Position numbers and translations under genes: made by a program
Assembly: GCA_964464755.1 (NCBI GenBank)
Contig: CAYXGZ010000012.1
Span: forward strand, 10,847 to 74,846
Reading direction: 5' to 3'
Length of the DNA stretch: 64,000 bases
Source: CAYXGZ01 sp964464755
Lineage (GTDB): Bacteria; Planctomycetota; MHYJ01; JACPRB01
Shown: in pieces, positions 41,755 to 49,306 of the stretch
Layout of the letters: each line of letters starts with the position of its first letter
Numbering within the stretch: the first letter of the stretch is position 1
The notes under the pieces: model-generated
Told to the model about the DNA's origin: nothing
What the model saw: the letters and a program-made list of their open reading frames with translations, nothing else
The model's database searches: none

Positions 41755-42567
41755 CTACTTCGCGGGCGAGGGGATGGGCGCGCCCTGGCGGAGCACGATG
41801 CGCTCGATGGCGAGCGCGCGCCCGGTGTCGGTGTCGATCGTCGCGACGGCGCCCGAGATGCGCACGTCGCCGGTGGCGACCTCGAAGTAGGCCGGCAGCC
41901 CGGTGGTGAAGCGGTGCAGCACGCGGTCGACGCGGCGCCCGATGACGCCCTCGTGGGGCCCGGTCATGCCGACGTCGGTGATGTAGGCCGTCCCGCCGGG
42001 CATGACGCGCTCGTCGGCGGTCTGCACGTGGGTGTGGGTGCCGAACACGAAGCTCGCGCGGCCGTCCACGTGCCAGCCCATGCCGATCTTCTCGCTCGTC
42101 GCCTCGCAGTGCATGTCGACGATCACGACCTTGGTCTCGGCCTTGAACTTCTCGATCCAGGCGTCGGCGGCCCGGAAGGGGTTCTCGGCGGGCTGGTGCA
42201 TGAACACGTTGCCCTGGAGGTGGATCACGCCGTACTTCTGGCCGCCCGCCTCCACGATCACGGCGCCGCGGCCCGGCTGGTCGGACAGGTAGTTCGCGGG
42301 CCGGAGGATGGCCGGCACCTTGTCGATGTACGGGATGATCTCCTTCTTGTTCCAGACGTGGTCGCCGCAGGTGATGACGTCCACGCCGGCCTTGAAGAGG
42401 TCGTCCGCGTCCTCGGGCGTGATGCCCGCGCCCTGCGCGACGTTCTCGCCGTTCGCCACGACGAAGTGGATGCCCGCCTCCTTGCGGTAGGGGGCCAGCC
42501 GCTCCCGGACGATGGCCTTGCCGGGCTTGCCGACGATGTCGCCGATGGCGAGGACGCGGACCTGCAT
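41755..42567 (-). CDS. ymdB: YmdB-family metallophosphoesterase
   Basis: A 270-residue metallophosphoesterase of the YmdB/TIGR00282 type. Metal motifs are AIGDIVGKPG, VANGENVAQGAG, TCGDHVWNKKE, IVDMHCEATSEK and FGTHTHVQTADE. Members hydrolyse cyclic nucleotides (2',3'-cAMP, cGMP or c-di-AMP-like) or act in RNA metabolism. It lies 2 nt downstream of rny; the rny-ymdB pairing is conserved in Firmicutes and others. Confidence 0.94.
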   Translation of the reverse strand: MQVRVLAIGDIVGKPGKAIVRERLAPYRKEAGIHFVVANGENVAQGAGITPEDADDLFKAGVDVITCGDHVWNKKEIIPYIDKVPAILRPANYLSDQPGRGAVIVEAGGQKYGVIHLQGNVFMHQPAENPFRAADAWIEKFKAETKVVIVDMHCEATSEKIGMGWHVDGRASFVFGTHTHVQTADERVMPGGTAYITDVGMTGPHEGVIGRRVDRVLHRFTTGLPAYFEVATGDVRISGAVATIDTDTGRALAIERIVLRQGAPIPSPAK

Positions 42568-42569
42568 GG

Positions 42570-44111
42570 CTACCTCGCGTACTCCACGACCCGGGTCTCC
42601 CGCAGGACCGTGACCTTGATCTCGCCCGGGTACGTCATCTGCTGCTCGATCGTCTTGGCGATGTCGCGCGCGACGAGGAGCGCCTGGTCGTCCTTGATGC
42701 GGTCGCTGTCGACGAGCACGCGGATCTCGCGGCCCGCCTGGATGGCGAACGCGCCCGTGACGCCGGCGATCGACTTCGCGATGCCCTCGAGCTGCTCCAG
42801 CCGCTTGACGTAGCGCTCCAGGTTCTCCGAGCGGGCGCCGGGGCGGGAGGCGCTGATCGCGTCCGCGGCCGCCGCGAGCACCGTGTAGGGGAACTTCGCG
42901 TCCGCGTCGTTGTGGTGGTTCGCGGCCGCGTCGATGACCTCCTTGGCCTCGTCGAAGCGCTTGAGCAGCTCGCCGCCGATCACCGGGTGCGAGCCCTCGA
43001 ACTCCTGGTCGACGGCCTTGCCGATGTCGTGGAAGAGGCCGCAGCGGCGGGCCAGCTTGACGTCCATCTTCAGCTCGGCGGCCATCGCGGCGGTCAGGTG
43101 GGCCACCTCGCGGACGTGCTGGAGCACGTTCTGGCCGTAGCTCGTGCGGTACTTGAGCCGGCCGAGCAGCGTGATCAGCTTCGGGTGCACGTTCTGGATG
43201 TCCATCTCGTAGACGAACTGCTTGCCCGTCTCGAGGATGTGCTGCTCCATCTCGCGCTTCTGCTGCTCGACGATCTCCTCGATGCGCGTCGGGTGGATGC
43301 GGCCGTCCACGAGGAGCTTCTCCATCGAGCGGCGCGCCATCTCGCGGCGCACGCCGTCGAAGGCCGAGAGGATGATGACGCCCGGGGTGTCGTCGACGAC
43401 CACGTCGACGCCCGTCGCCCGCTCGAAGGCGCGGATGTTGCGGCCCTCGCGGCCGATGATGCGGCCCTTCATCTCCTCGCCCGGCAGGTCGAGCGTGGTC
43501 ACCACGCTGTCCGCGGTGTGGGAGGCGGCGAAGCGCTGGATGGCGAGGCCGATGATGCGCTTGGCCTCGGACTCCGCGTTCTCCTTGGCCCAGTCGACGC
43601 GCTTGCGGACGAGCTCCGCCTTCTCGCGCTCGACCTCGGGCTCCAGCTTCTCGATGAGGAGCTTGATCGCGTCGTCCTTCGTCATGCCCGCGATCTGGTG
43701 GAGGGTCTCCTTCTCCTTGTCGATGATCTTGGAGATCTCCTTGTCCTTCTCCTGGAGGTCCTTCTCCTTGCGCTCGATCTCCTTGGTCTTGCCGTCGATC
43801 CAGCGCTCCTTGCCGGCGACGGACTCGCCGCGCTTCTCGATCGTGTCCTCCTTCTTCAGGAGGCGGTTCTCGAAGTCCTTGAGCTCGCGGCGCTCCTCGC
43901 GGATGGCCTTGTCGACCTCCTCCTTGGCCTTGACGGCGTCGGCCTTGGCGTCGACGACGACCTTCTCGCCCTTGATGCGGGCCTCGGCGAGGATCTCGTC
44001 GGCCTTGCGGAAGGTGGCCTTGTTGACTCGGCTGAACCAGGCGTAGCAGAAGGCGAAACCGGCGGCGAGCGCGACCGCTCCGACGATCGTGGCGAGCAGG
44101 GCGGGGGGCAT
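42570..44111 (-). CDS. rny: Ribonuclease Y
   Basis: A 513-residue membrane-anchored endoribonuclease starting mRNA decay. The N-terminal helix (LLATIVGAVALAAGFAFCYA), a long coiled coil (about 30-200), the KH domain (MKGRIIGREGRNIRAFERAT) and the HD domain (RCGLFHDIGKAVDQE) appear in family order. SD GGGAGAG stands 4 nt before the ATG at 44111. Its 5' leader is unusually long and structured, which suggests control of its own message. Confidence 0.97.
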   Translation of the reverse strand: MPPALLATIVGAVALAAGFAFCYAWFSRVNKATFRKADEILAEARIKGEKVVVDAKADAVKAKEEVDKAIREERRELKDFENRLLKKEDTIEKRGESVAGKERWIDGKTKEIERKEKDLQEKDKEISKIIDKEKETLHQIAGMTKDDAIKLLIEKLEPEVEREKAELVRKRVDWAKENAESEAKRIIGLAIQRFAASHTADSVVTTLDLPGEEMKGRIIGREGRNIRAFERATGVDVVVDDTPGVIILSAFDGVRREMARRSMEKLLVDGRIHPTRIEEIVEQQKREMEQHILETGKQFVYEMDIQNVHPKLITLLGRLKYRTSYGQNVLQHVREVAHLTAAMAAELKMDVKLARRCGLFHDIGKAVDQEFEGSHPVIGGELLKRFDEAKEVIDAAANHHNDADAKFPYTVLAAAADAISASRPGARSENLERYVKRLEQLEGIAKSIAGVTGAFAIQAGREIRVLVDSDRIKDDQALLVARDIAKTIEQQMTYPGEIKVTVLRETRVVEYAR

Positions 44112-44350
44112 GCGACTCTCCCGTATCCAATGGGTTCCGATACGGGCGCCGGACGGTGCAGGGAAGGCGGCGGCCGGGGTTCCCCCCGGATCGGCCTGCC
44201 TCCGCGGACGACGCTGGACTCGACTACGGGAATCCCGCGCCGGAGAACGGCGCGGGCTTAAGCTCGGATTTAGGAGCGTCGGGTCGCACCGGACGAACGC
44301 CCATCTATAGTTAATCCGCCGCGGTTCGGAACATTCTGCGGCGGAGGACT
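44112..44350 (-). promoter_or_regulatory. Long structured 5' leader of rny
   Basis: About 240 nt between the predicted start of transcription and rny hold at least four hairpins on the minus strand: 44316-44344 (7 bp), 44234-44256 (9 bp, 5-nt loop), 44174-44189 (6 bp with a GGAA tetraloop) and 44120-44146 (8 bp). The last one includes the first three bases of the Shine-Dalgarno sequence GGGAGAG. No open reading frame of note lies within. It is the only long non-coding stretch of the window and could be a regulatory leader or a separate small RNA. Confidence 0.6.
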
Positions 44351-44356
44351 GCGCAA

Positions 44357-44385
44357 AAAGTACGCGATTCCCGGGTTCGAGTCAA
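44357..44385 (-). promoter_or_regulatory. rny promoter
   Basis: On the minus strand TTGACT (44385-44380), 17 nt, TACTTT (44362-44357). Transcription would begin near 44350. Confidence 0.6.
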
Positions 44386-44424
44386 GCCGAACCGGCGGCC
44401 CGGACGCATTCCTGCACCATTTGC

Positions 44425-44453
44425 TTGACCCCCCCCGTCCCATGGGATAAGGT
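44425..44453 (+). promoter_or_regulatory. Promoter of the pilus/secretion cluster
   Basis: TTGACC at 44425-44430, 17 nt, TAAGGT at 44448-44453. It is divergent from the rny promoter, and transcription would start near 44460, about 110 nt before the FHA gene. The leader between 44460 and 44570 shows no clear hairpin. Confidence 0.5.
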
Positions 44454-44569
44454 TCGTCGGTTCATGGAGCGGGATCGGCAGACACGGCGGGGGGATGGTG
44501 TCTACCGTGACCGGATCGTCGTCGGCCTCGAGTCCCGCCCGATTCCAATCCCCGTTTCGCCCCTCTTCC

Positions 44570-46696
44570 ATGCCTAAACTGATCGTGCAGTTCCAGGGCC
44601 AGGAGTGGACGGTCGAGCTCCGGGAGGGCTCCAACATCGTCGGCCGCTCCGCGAAGGCCGAGGTCCCCGTCCGCGACCCCAGCATGTCCCGCGAGCACGC
44701 CGAGGTGCGCCGCGAGGGCGACACCTGCACGATCGTCGACAAGGGGAGCATGAACGGCACGCTCCTCAACGGCACCAAGGTCGCCGAGCAGAAGCTCGTT
44801 CCCGGCGACAAGCTCCAGATCGGCAACGCGGTCTTCTGGTTCGAGGAGAAGAAGGGCGACGCCGCTCCGCCCCCCGCGGTCCCCATGGCGACGCCGGACC
44901 CCGGCGCCCCGACCCGCATCCCCGCGCCCGCCGTCGAGGTGCCCAGGGCCCAGCCCTCGCCCTCCACCAAGCGCTCCGAGCCCAAGGCCTCGGCCCTCGT
45001 GAAGGACTTCGCCCAGTTCGGCAAGGACGGGGGCGGCCTCAACCCGGCGGTCCTCGCCGCCATCGTGGTCGTCGTCCTCGGCACCGCCGGCTGGTTCGGC
45101 TTCCGCGCCCTCTCCAAGGGTCCGGAGGGCGACGTCGACAAGGACAACCTCGTCGGCTACAACGGGTCCTTCGAGCTCGCCTCCGACAAGGGCGTGATCG
45201 GCTGGACGCTCCGCACGCCCGGCGCCTCGAAGCTCTCCACGATCGACAACGTCGCCAAGGACGGCGCCCGCTCGATGGGCCTCGAGAAGGCCGGCGGGCC
45301 CAGCGACCTCGTCGTCGAGATCGCCTCGAACGACGCCTTCGAGCTCCAGAAGAGCTCCCAGGTCGAGATCGGCGCGTGGGTCAAGGCCGAGTCGTACACC
45401 GGCCTCGTCGCCCTCCGCATCACCTGGCTGAGCAAGGTCGGCGGCGCGGTCATCCTCGAGGAGATCTCCGAGCCCTCGCCGCGCGGCGCGGAGTGGCAGT
45501 CCGTGCAGAAAACCTTCGCCGCGCCCGCGGGCGCCGGGGCCTTCGTCCCGGGCTTCCTCGCGGTCGGCCGCGGCGGCCGGATCTACATCGACGACGTGAA
45601 GGTGAAGCGGCGCGAGGGGGCCCCCTCGGACCGCTCCCTCGACCTCGGCAGCTTCCAGGTCTCGGCGGCCTCGACGGGCTCGTTCAACGTCCAGCAAGGG
45701 GGAAAGCGCGTGCTCTCGGGCGCGCAGGTCTGCCTCTGGAGCGAGAAGGACGGGGCGCTCTCGCAGGCCGTCGCGGCCGAATCGCGCTGCGACGTGGACG
45801 CCGCGAAGAAGACGCTCACGGCCGGCGGCAAGCTCTTCAGCCCCGTGGACCTCCGCACGGTCGACTTCGAGCAGGAGGTCAAGGGCTCGACCTCGCTGCT
45901 CGTCGGCTACACGGTGAAGGGCGACATCCTCAAGCAGGTCGACCGCGTCGGGCTCCAGGTCTTCGTGCCGCGCGGCGAGATCGTCGGCGACGTGTCTCGG
46001 CCCGTCTCGAGGGCGACCCTGCGCGGCGAGGCGGGCGACTTCACCGTCGAGGTGGTGTCCGGCCAGCTCGCGACGGTGAGCGTCGAGTCGCTGCCCGGCG
46101 GCCGCCGCATCCTCTTCGGGATCCCGGTCGAGCGCGGAGCCTCCGAGGTCGTGGCCGCGTTCGAGGTGAAGGCGGGCGTCTCGACCTCCGCCGACCCGAA
46201 GGTGAACGCGCAGAAGTCCGAGCAGGAGGGCCGGATGGCCGACGCGCGCCAGTGGTGGCGCCAGCTCGTCGACACGACCAAGGAACCCGAGAAGCAGGAG
46301 CAGTTCCGGCTCGAAACGCGTCGCCTCGACCAGCTCGAGACCACCGAGTGGAACGGCGTGCTCTCGGCGGGCTTCCGGGCCGGGCTGATGCGGCACCGGG
46401 CCCTCTTCGAGAAGGCGCTGCAGCTGCTCGATTCGCACGAGAAGCGCTGGCCCGGCGGACGCTACGCCGCGGCCGCGAAGTCGGAGCGGGAGCGCCTGTC
46501 GCAGGCCGTCGGCGGCGCCGCGGCCGACCGCGACTCCGAGCGCGCCCGCCGGCTCCTCCAGGAGGCGCGCGACTGCCTCGACACGGGGCGCAAGACCCTG
46601 GCCCGCGAGATCCTCCGGACGATCCGCGAGGTCTACCCGGCGTCCGACGCCGCGGGGCCCGCGGCGGAACTCCTCAAGCAGGTCAAGGCGGACTAA
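44570..46696 (+). CDS. FHA-domain transmembrane protein with beta-sandwich and TPR regions
   Basis: A 708-residue protein. The FHA domain (about 1-90) has NIVGRSAKAE, SMSREHAEV and KGSMNGTLLNG. A Pro/Ala linker leads to a helix at about 160-183 (NPAVLAAIVVVVLGTAGWFGF). Next come a carbohydrate-binding-type beta-sandwich (about 200-350, with GYNGSFELASDKGVIGW and RIYIDDVKVKR) and a second beta-rich region. The last 140 residues are TPR-like. The start is ATG at 44570, where the FHA fold begins. Its stop overlaps the PilM-PilN start (TAATG), so it belongs to the pilus assembly operon and may pass phospho-signals to it. Confidence 0.85.
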   Translation: MPKLIVQFQGQEWTVELREGSNIVGRSAKAEVPVRDPSMSREHAEVRREGDTCTIVDKGSMNGTLLNGTKVAEQKLVPGDKLQIGNAVFWFEEKKGDAAPPPAVPMATPDPGAPTRIPAPAVEVPRAQPSPSTKRSEPKASALVKDFAQFGKDGGGLNPAVLAAIVVVVLGTAGWFGFRALSKGPEGDVDKDNLVGYNGSFELASDKGVIGWTLRTPGASKLSTIDNVAKDGARSMGLEKAGGPSDLVVEIASNDAFELQKSSQVEIGAWVKAESYTGLVALRITWLSKVGGAVILEEISEPSPRGAEWQSVQKTFAAPAGAGAFVPGFLAVGRGGRIYIDDVKVKRREGAPSDRSLDLGSFQVSAASTGSFNVQQGGKRVLSGAQVCLWSEKDGALSQAVAAESRCDVDAAKKTLTAGGKLFSPVDLRTVDFEQEVKGSTSLLVGYTVKGDILKQVDRVGLQVFVPRGEIVGDVSRPVSRATLRGEAGDFTVEVVSGQLATVSVESLPGGRRILFGIPVERGASEVVAAFEVKAGVSTSADPKVNAQKSEQEGRMADARQWWRQLVDTTKEPEKQEQFRLETRRLDQLETTEWNGVLSAGFRAGLMRHRALFEKALQLLDSHEKRWPGGRYAAAAKSERERLSQAVGGAAADRDSERARRLLQEARDCLDTGRKTLAREILRTIREVYPASDAAGPAAELLKQVKAD

Positions 46697-48501
46697 TGGG
46701 CTACGGGATCGACATCGGCGCGGCCAACCTGAAGATCGTCCAGGTGCGCCGGACCCTCAACGGGTTCCGGATCGTCGGCGCGTCCCGCAAGCGGCTGCCC
46801 CGGGTCGAGAAGCCCGAGGAGACCAAGCAGAACGCGATCCGCGGCGTCCGCGAGGCGCTCGGGCTCCGCGAGGGCCAGGTCGCCGTCGTCGGCCTCAGCG
46901 GCCGCGACATCAACCTGAAGACCGTCCAGCAGGCCCAGATGAAGCCGATCCAGTACCGGACGATGATGGGCTACGAGGTGGACCAGGCGCGCGGCTCGGA
47001 CAACCAGCTCTACGGCGACTTCTGCACGCTGCGCGAGCCCGACCCGTACTACCCGAACTACCTCGCGATGGTCGGCCTCGCGAAGGTCGCCTACGTGGAC
47101 GACCGCCTCGCCATCGCGCAGTCCGCGGGCCTCGACGTCCGCGACGCCGTCCCCACGCCCTTCGCCATCTACACCGCGTACCACAACGCGTACGGCGACG
47201 AGAACGGGACCGTGATGCTCCTCGACATCGGCGCCGAGACGACGGACCTCGTGCTCGTCCGCGGCGGCCGCCTCATCTTCTGCCGCAACGTCTCGACCGG
47301 CGCCCGCGTCTTCGACCAGAACATCTCCTCGATGGCGGGCCTGTCGTCCGACGACGCGGAGGCCCGGAAGATCCAGTACGGGACGCTCGGCGCGCCCGCG
47401 GAGGGCGCCGATCCGCGCGAGGAGGAGATCCGTCCCGCGATCCGGACCTCGGCGGGCCAGCTCGCCGGCGTCATCACGTCGAGCATCACGTTCGCCAAGG
47501 GGCAGCTCAACGACCGCGAGCTGACCGTGGACAAGATCTACGTGTCCGGCGGCGGCGCCCGCCTCAAGGGCCTGCCCGAGTACCTCCAGAGCTCGACGAA
47601 GATCGCCGTGGAGGTCCTCGACCCGTTCAAGAACTGCGAGTGGGGCTCCATCGGCGACAACCCGGACGCCAAGCAGCTGCCCAGCGACCTCGTGGCGGCG
47701 CTCGGCCTCGCGCAGATCTCGACGCAGTCCCGGGGCGGCTCGATCCTCTCGATCATCCCGGACCGCCTGAAGGTCCGCCGGAACTTCTTCCGCAGCGCGG
47801 TCTTCCTGATCGCCGCGGGGGTCGTGCTGGCCGTGGGCGTCGCGGCGGCGACCGGCGTCGCCATCATGCGGCGCTCGGCGGCGGCGGCGGAGCTGGCGAA
47901 GTTCCAGGAGGAGACGAAGGCCGTCAGCGACCGGATCACGCAGCTCGACAAGCTCGAGGAGGAGCTGCGGGTCCTGATCGCCAAGCGGCGGCTGCTCGAC
48001 AGCCACGTCGCGCCGGGCCGGGGCCTGCTGGAGACCGTGCTCAAGCTGCGCAAGACGCTTCCGGACGGGATCCACGTCCGGACGGTCGAGCTGGTCAACC
48101 TCGCGGAGGATCGCGCGGCGACGCCGGGCGGACCGCGGCGGCTCGTCTTCAGCTACCCGAACCGGGGCATCCTCGAGGGGACGGTGCCCCGGGGGAAGAC
48201 AGAGTCGCCGAACGACCCCGACGTGCGCGTGCACCTGAGCGACGCGGCGGGCCACTCGGAGCCCGAGGTCTTCAGCAAGGGCGCGATGATCGGCGCGATC
48301 CCGGTGGACGCGCCCTGGCTGGGCGTCCTGGTCAAGGGCGAGATCGACGACAACATCAAGGGCGGGCCGGGGACCGTGCTCGACGACCTGCGCCTGAACT
48401 TCACCGATCCCCTGCGCGGCGTGTCCGCGGAGATCTTCCAGGAGGGCCCGGGCAACCGGCCCGGCTGGCAGACCTTCCGCATGGTGCTGCGGGGGGAATG
48501 A
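46696..48501 (+). CDS. PilM-PilN fusion protein of a pilus/type II secretion system
   Basis: A 601-residue protein. Residues 1-345 are PilM-like, an actin-fold ATPase: MGYGIDIGAANLKIVQV, LLDIGAETTDLVLV and YVSGGGARLKGLPEYL. From about 360 a helix (FLIAAGVVLAVGVAAATGVAI) and a coiled coil (LDKLEEELRVLIAKRRLL) match PilN, followed by a ferredoxin-like C-terminal part in the exported side. Usually these are two genes. The fusion joins the cytosolic and inner-membrane parts of the alignment complex. It overlaps the FHA gene by one base and is followed 6 nt later by a PilO-like gene. Confidence 0.9.
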   Translation: MGYGIDIGAANLKIVQVRRTLNGFRIVGASRKRLPRVEKPEETKQNAIRGVREALGLREGQVAVVGLSGRDINLKTVQQAQMKPIQYRTMMGYEVDQARGSDNQLYGDFCTLREPDPYYPNYLAMVGLAKVAYVDDRLAIAQSAGLDVRDAVPTPFAIYTAYHNAYGDENGTVMLLDIGAETTDLVLVRGGRLIFCRNVSTGARVFDQNISSMAGLSSDDAEARKIQYGTLGAPAEGADPREEEIRPAIRTSAGQLAGVITSSITFAKGQLNDRELTVDKIYVSGGGARLKGLPEYLQSSTKIAVEVLDPFKNCEWGSIGDNPDAKQLPSDLVAALGLAQISTQSRGGSILSIIPDRLKVRRNFFRSAVFLIAAGVVLAVGVAAATGVAIMRRSAAAAELAKFQEETKAVSDRITQLDKLEEELRVLIAKRRLLDSHVAPGRGLLETVLKLRKTLPDGIHVRTVELVNLAEDRAATPGGPRRLVFSYPNRGILEGTVPRGKTESPNDPDVRVHLSDAAGHSEPEVFSKGAMIGAIPVDAPWLGVLVKGEIDDNIKGGPGTVLDDLRLNFTDPLRGVSAEIFQEGPGNRPGWQTFRMVLRGE

Positions 48502-48507
48502 GGAGCC

Positions 48508-49302
48508 ATGGACTACTGGTGGAAGGAGAACCGGAAGTTCGCCCTCGCGGTCGGCGGGGGCGTGCTCGGGCTCGCCGCCTGGGCGCTGTTCGTCGTCGGG
48601 CCGATCAACGCGTCGGCCGACAAGGCGCGCCAGGACCTGACGAACCAGCGCCTCATGCTCCAGGGCCGGCTCGCCGCGGGCGTCCCCGCCGAGGACTCCG
48701 TGGGCCGGGCCGAGCGCGACCGCAAGGCGCTGACCGAGGACCTCAAGAGCCTGCAGGCGGCCGCGGAGTTCAAGCTCGAGGAGGCGTTCAAGGGCTCCGA
48801 CGGCTCGAAGACGCCGCAGGAGCTGCTGGGCCGCGCGCGCGGCGACTTGGTCAAGCTGCTGGACCTGAAGTGCAAGGAGCGCGGCTTCCCCCAGATCGCC
48901 CAGAACCTCGGGATGCCCTCGAGCGTGCAGACCCTGCCGGACCCGGTGGCCACGGAGTGGCTGAAGCGGCTCGCCATCCTGAAGCGGGTCTGCCTGCTGG
49001 CCATCGAGCACGCGGAGAAGCTGGAACTCGTCGAGGTCGTCCCCAACCCGAACCAGGACGAGTCGCTGATCCAGGACGCCCGCTTCATGAACAAGCTGAC
49101 GTTGAAGTTCCGCGTGCAGGCGCCGGCCGAGGGCACGCTGCGGCTGGTGCACGCGCTGCAGCAGAAGGGGACCTTCCTCGCCGTCGAGGCCTTCTCGACC
49201 GGCCTGGCCGACGCGGGGCGCGACCTGATGTCGACGGAACTGTCCGTGTGCGGGATCTTCGCGAACCTGTCCGGGGGCGTGATGCCCGAGCACAAGGAGT
49301 GA
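48508..49302 (+). CDS. PilO/GspM-like inner-membrane assembly protein
   Basis: A 264-residue protein with a short cytosolic head (MDYWWKENRKFAL), one helix (VGGGVLGLAAWALFVVG), a coiled coil and a ferredoxin-like domain near the C-terminus (FMNKLTLKFRVQAPAEGTLR). This is the PilO/GspM layout. AGGAG lies 5-9 nt before the ATG. Position after PilM-PilN supports the assignment. Confidence 0.82.
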   Translation: MDYWWKENRKFALAVGGGVLGLAAWALFVVGPINASADKARQDLTNQRLMLQGRLAAGVPAEDSVGRAERDRKALTEDLKSLQAAAEFKLEEAFKGSDGSKTPQELLGRARGDLVKLLDLKCKERGFPQIAQNLGMPSSVQTLPDPVATEWLKRLAILKRVCLLAIEHAEKLELVEVVPNPNQDESLIQDARFMNKLTLKFRVQAPAEGTLRLVHALQQKGTFLAVEAFSTGLADAGRDLMSTELSVCGIFANLSGGVMPEHKE

Positions 49303-49306
49303 CGCG

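Noticed and set aside
44371..44385. GGTTCGAGTC resembling the T-loop of a tRNA or tmRNA
   Set aside because: The flanking bases do not form a T-stem or acceptor stem, and the sequence is explained by the -35 region of the rny promoter.
44311..45147. Minus-strand frame across the rny/FHA gap
   Set aside because: It runs antisense to the FHA domain and has low-complexity composition. The gap has no convincing gene.
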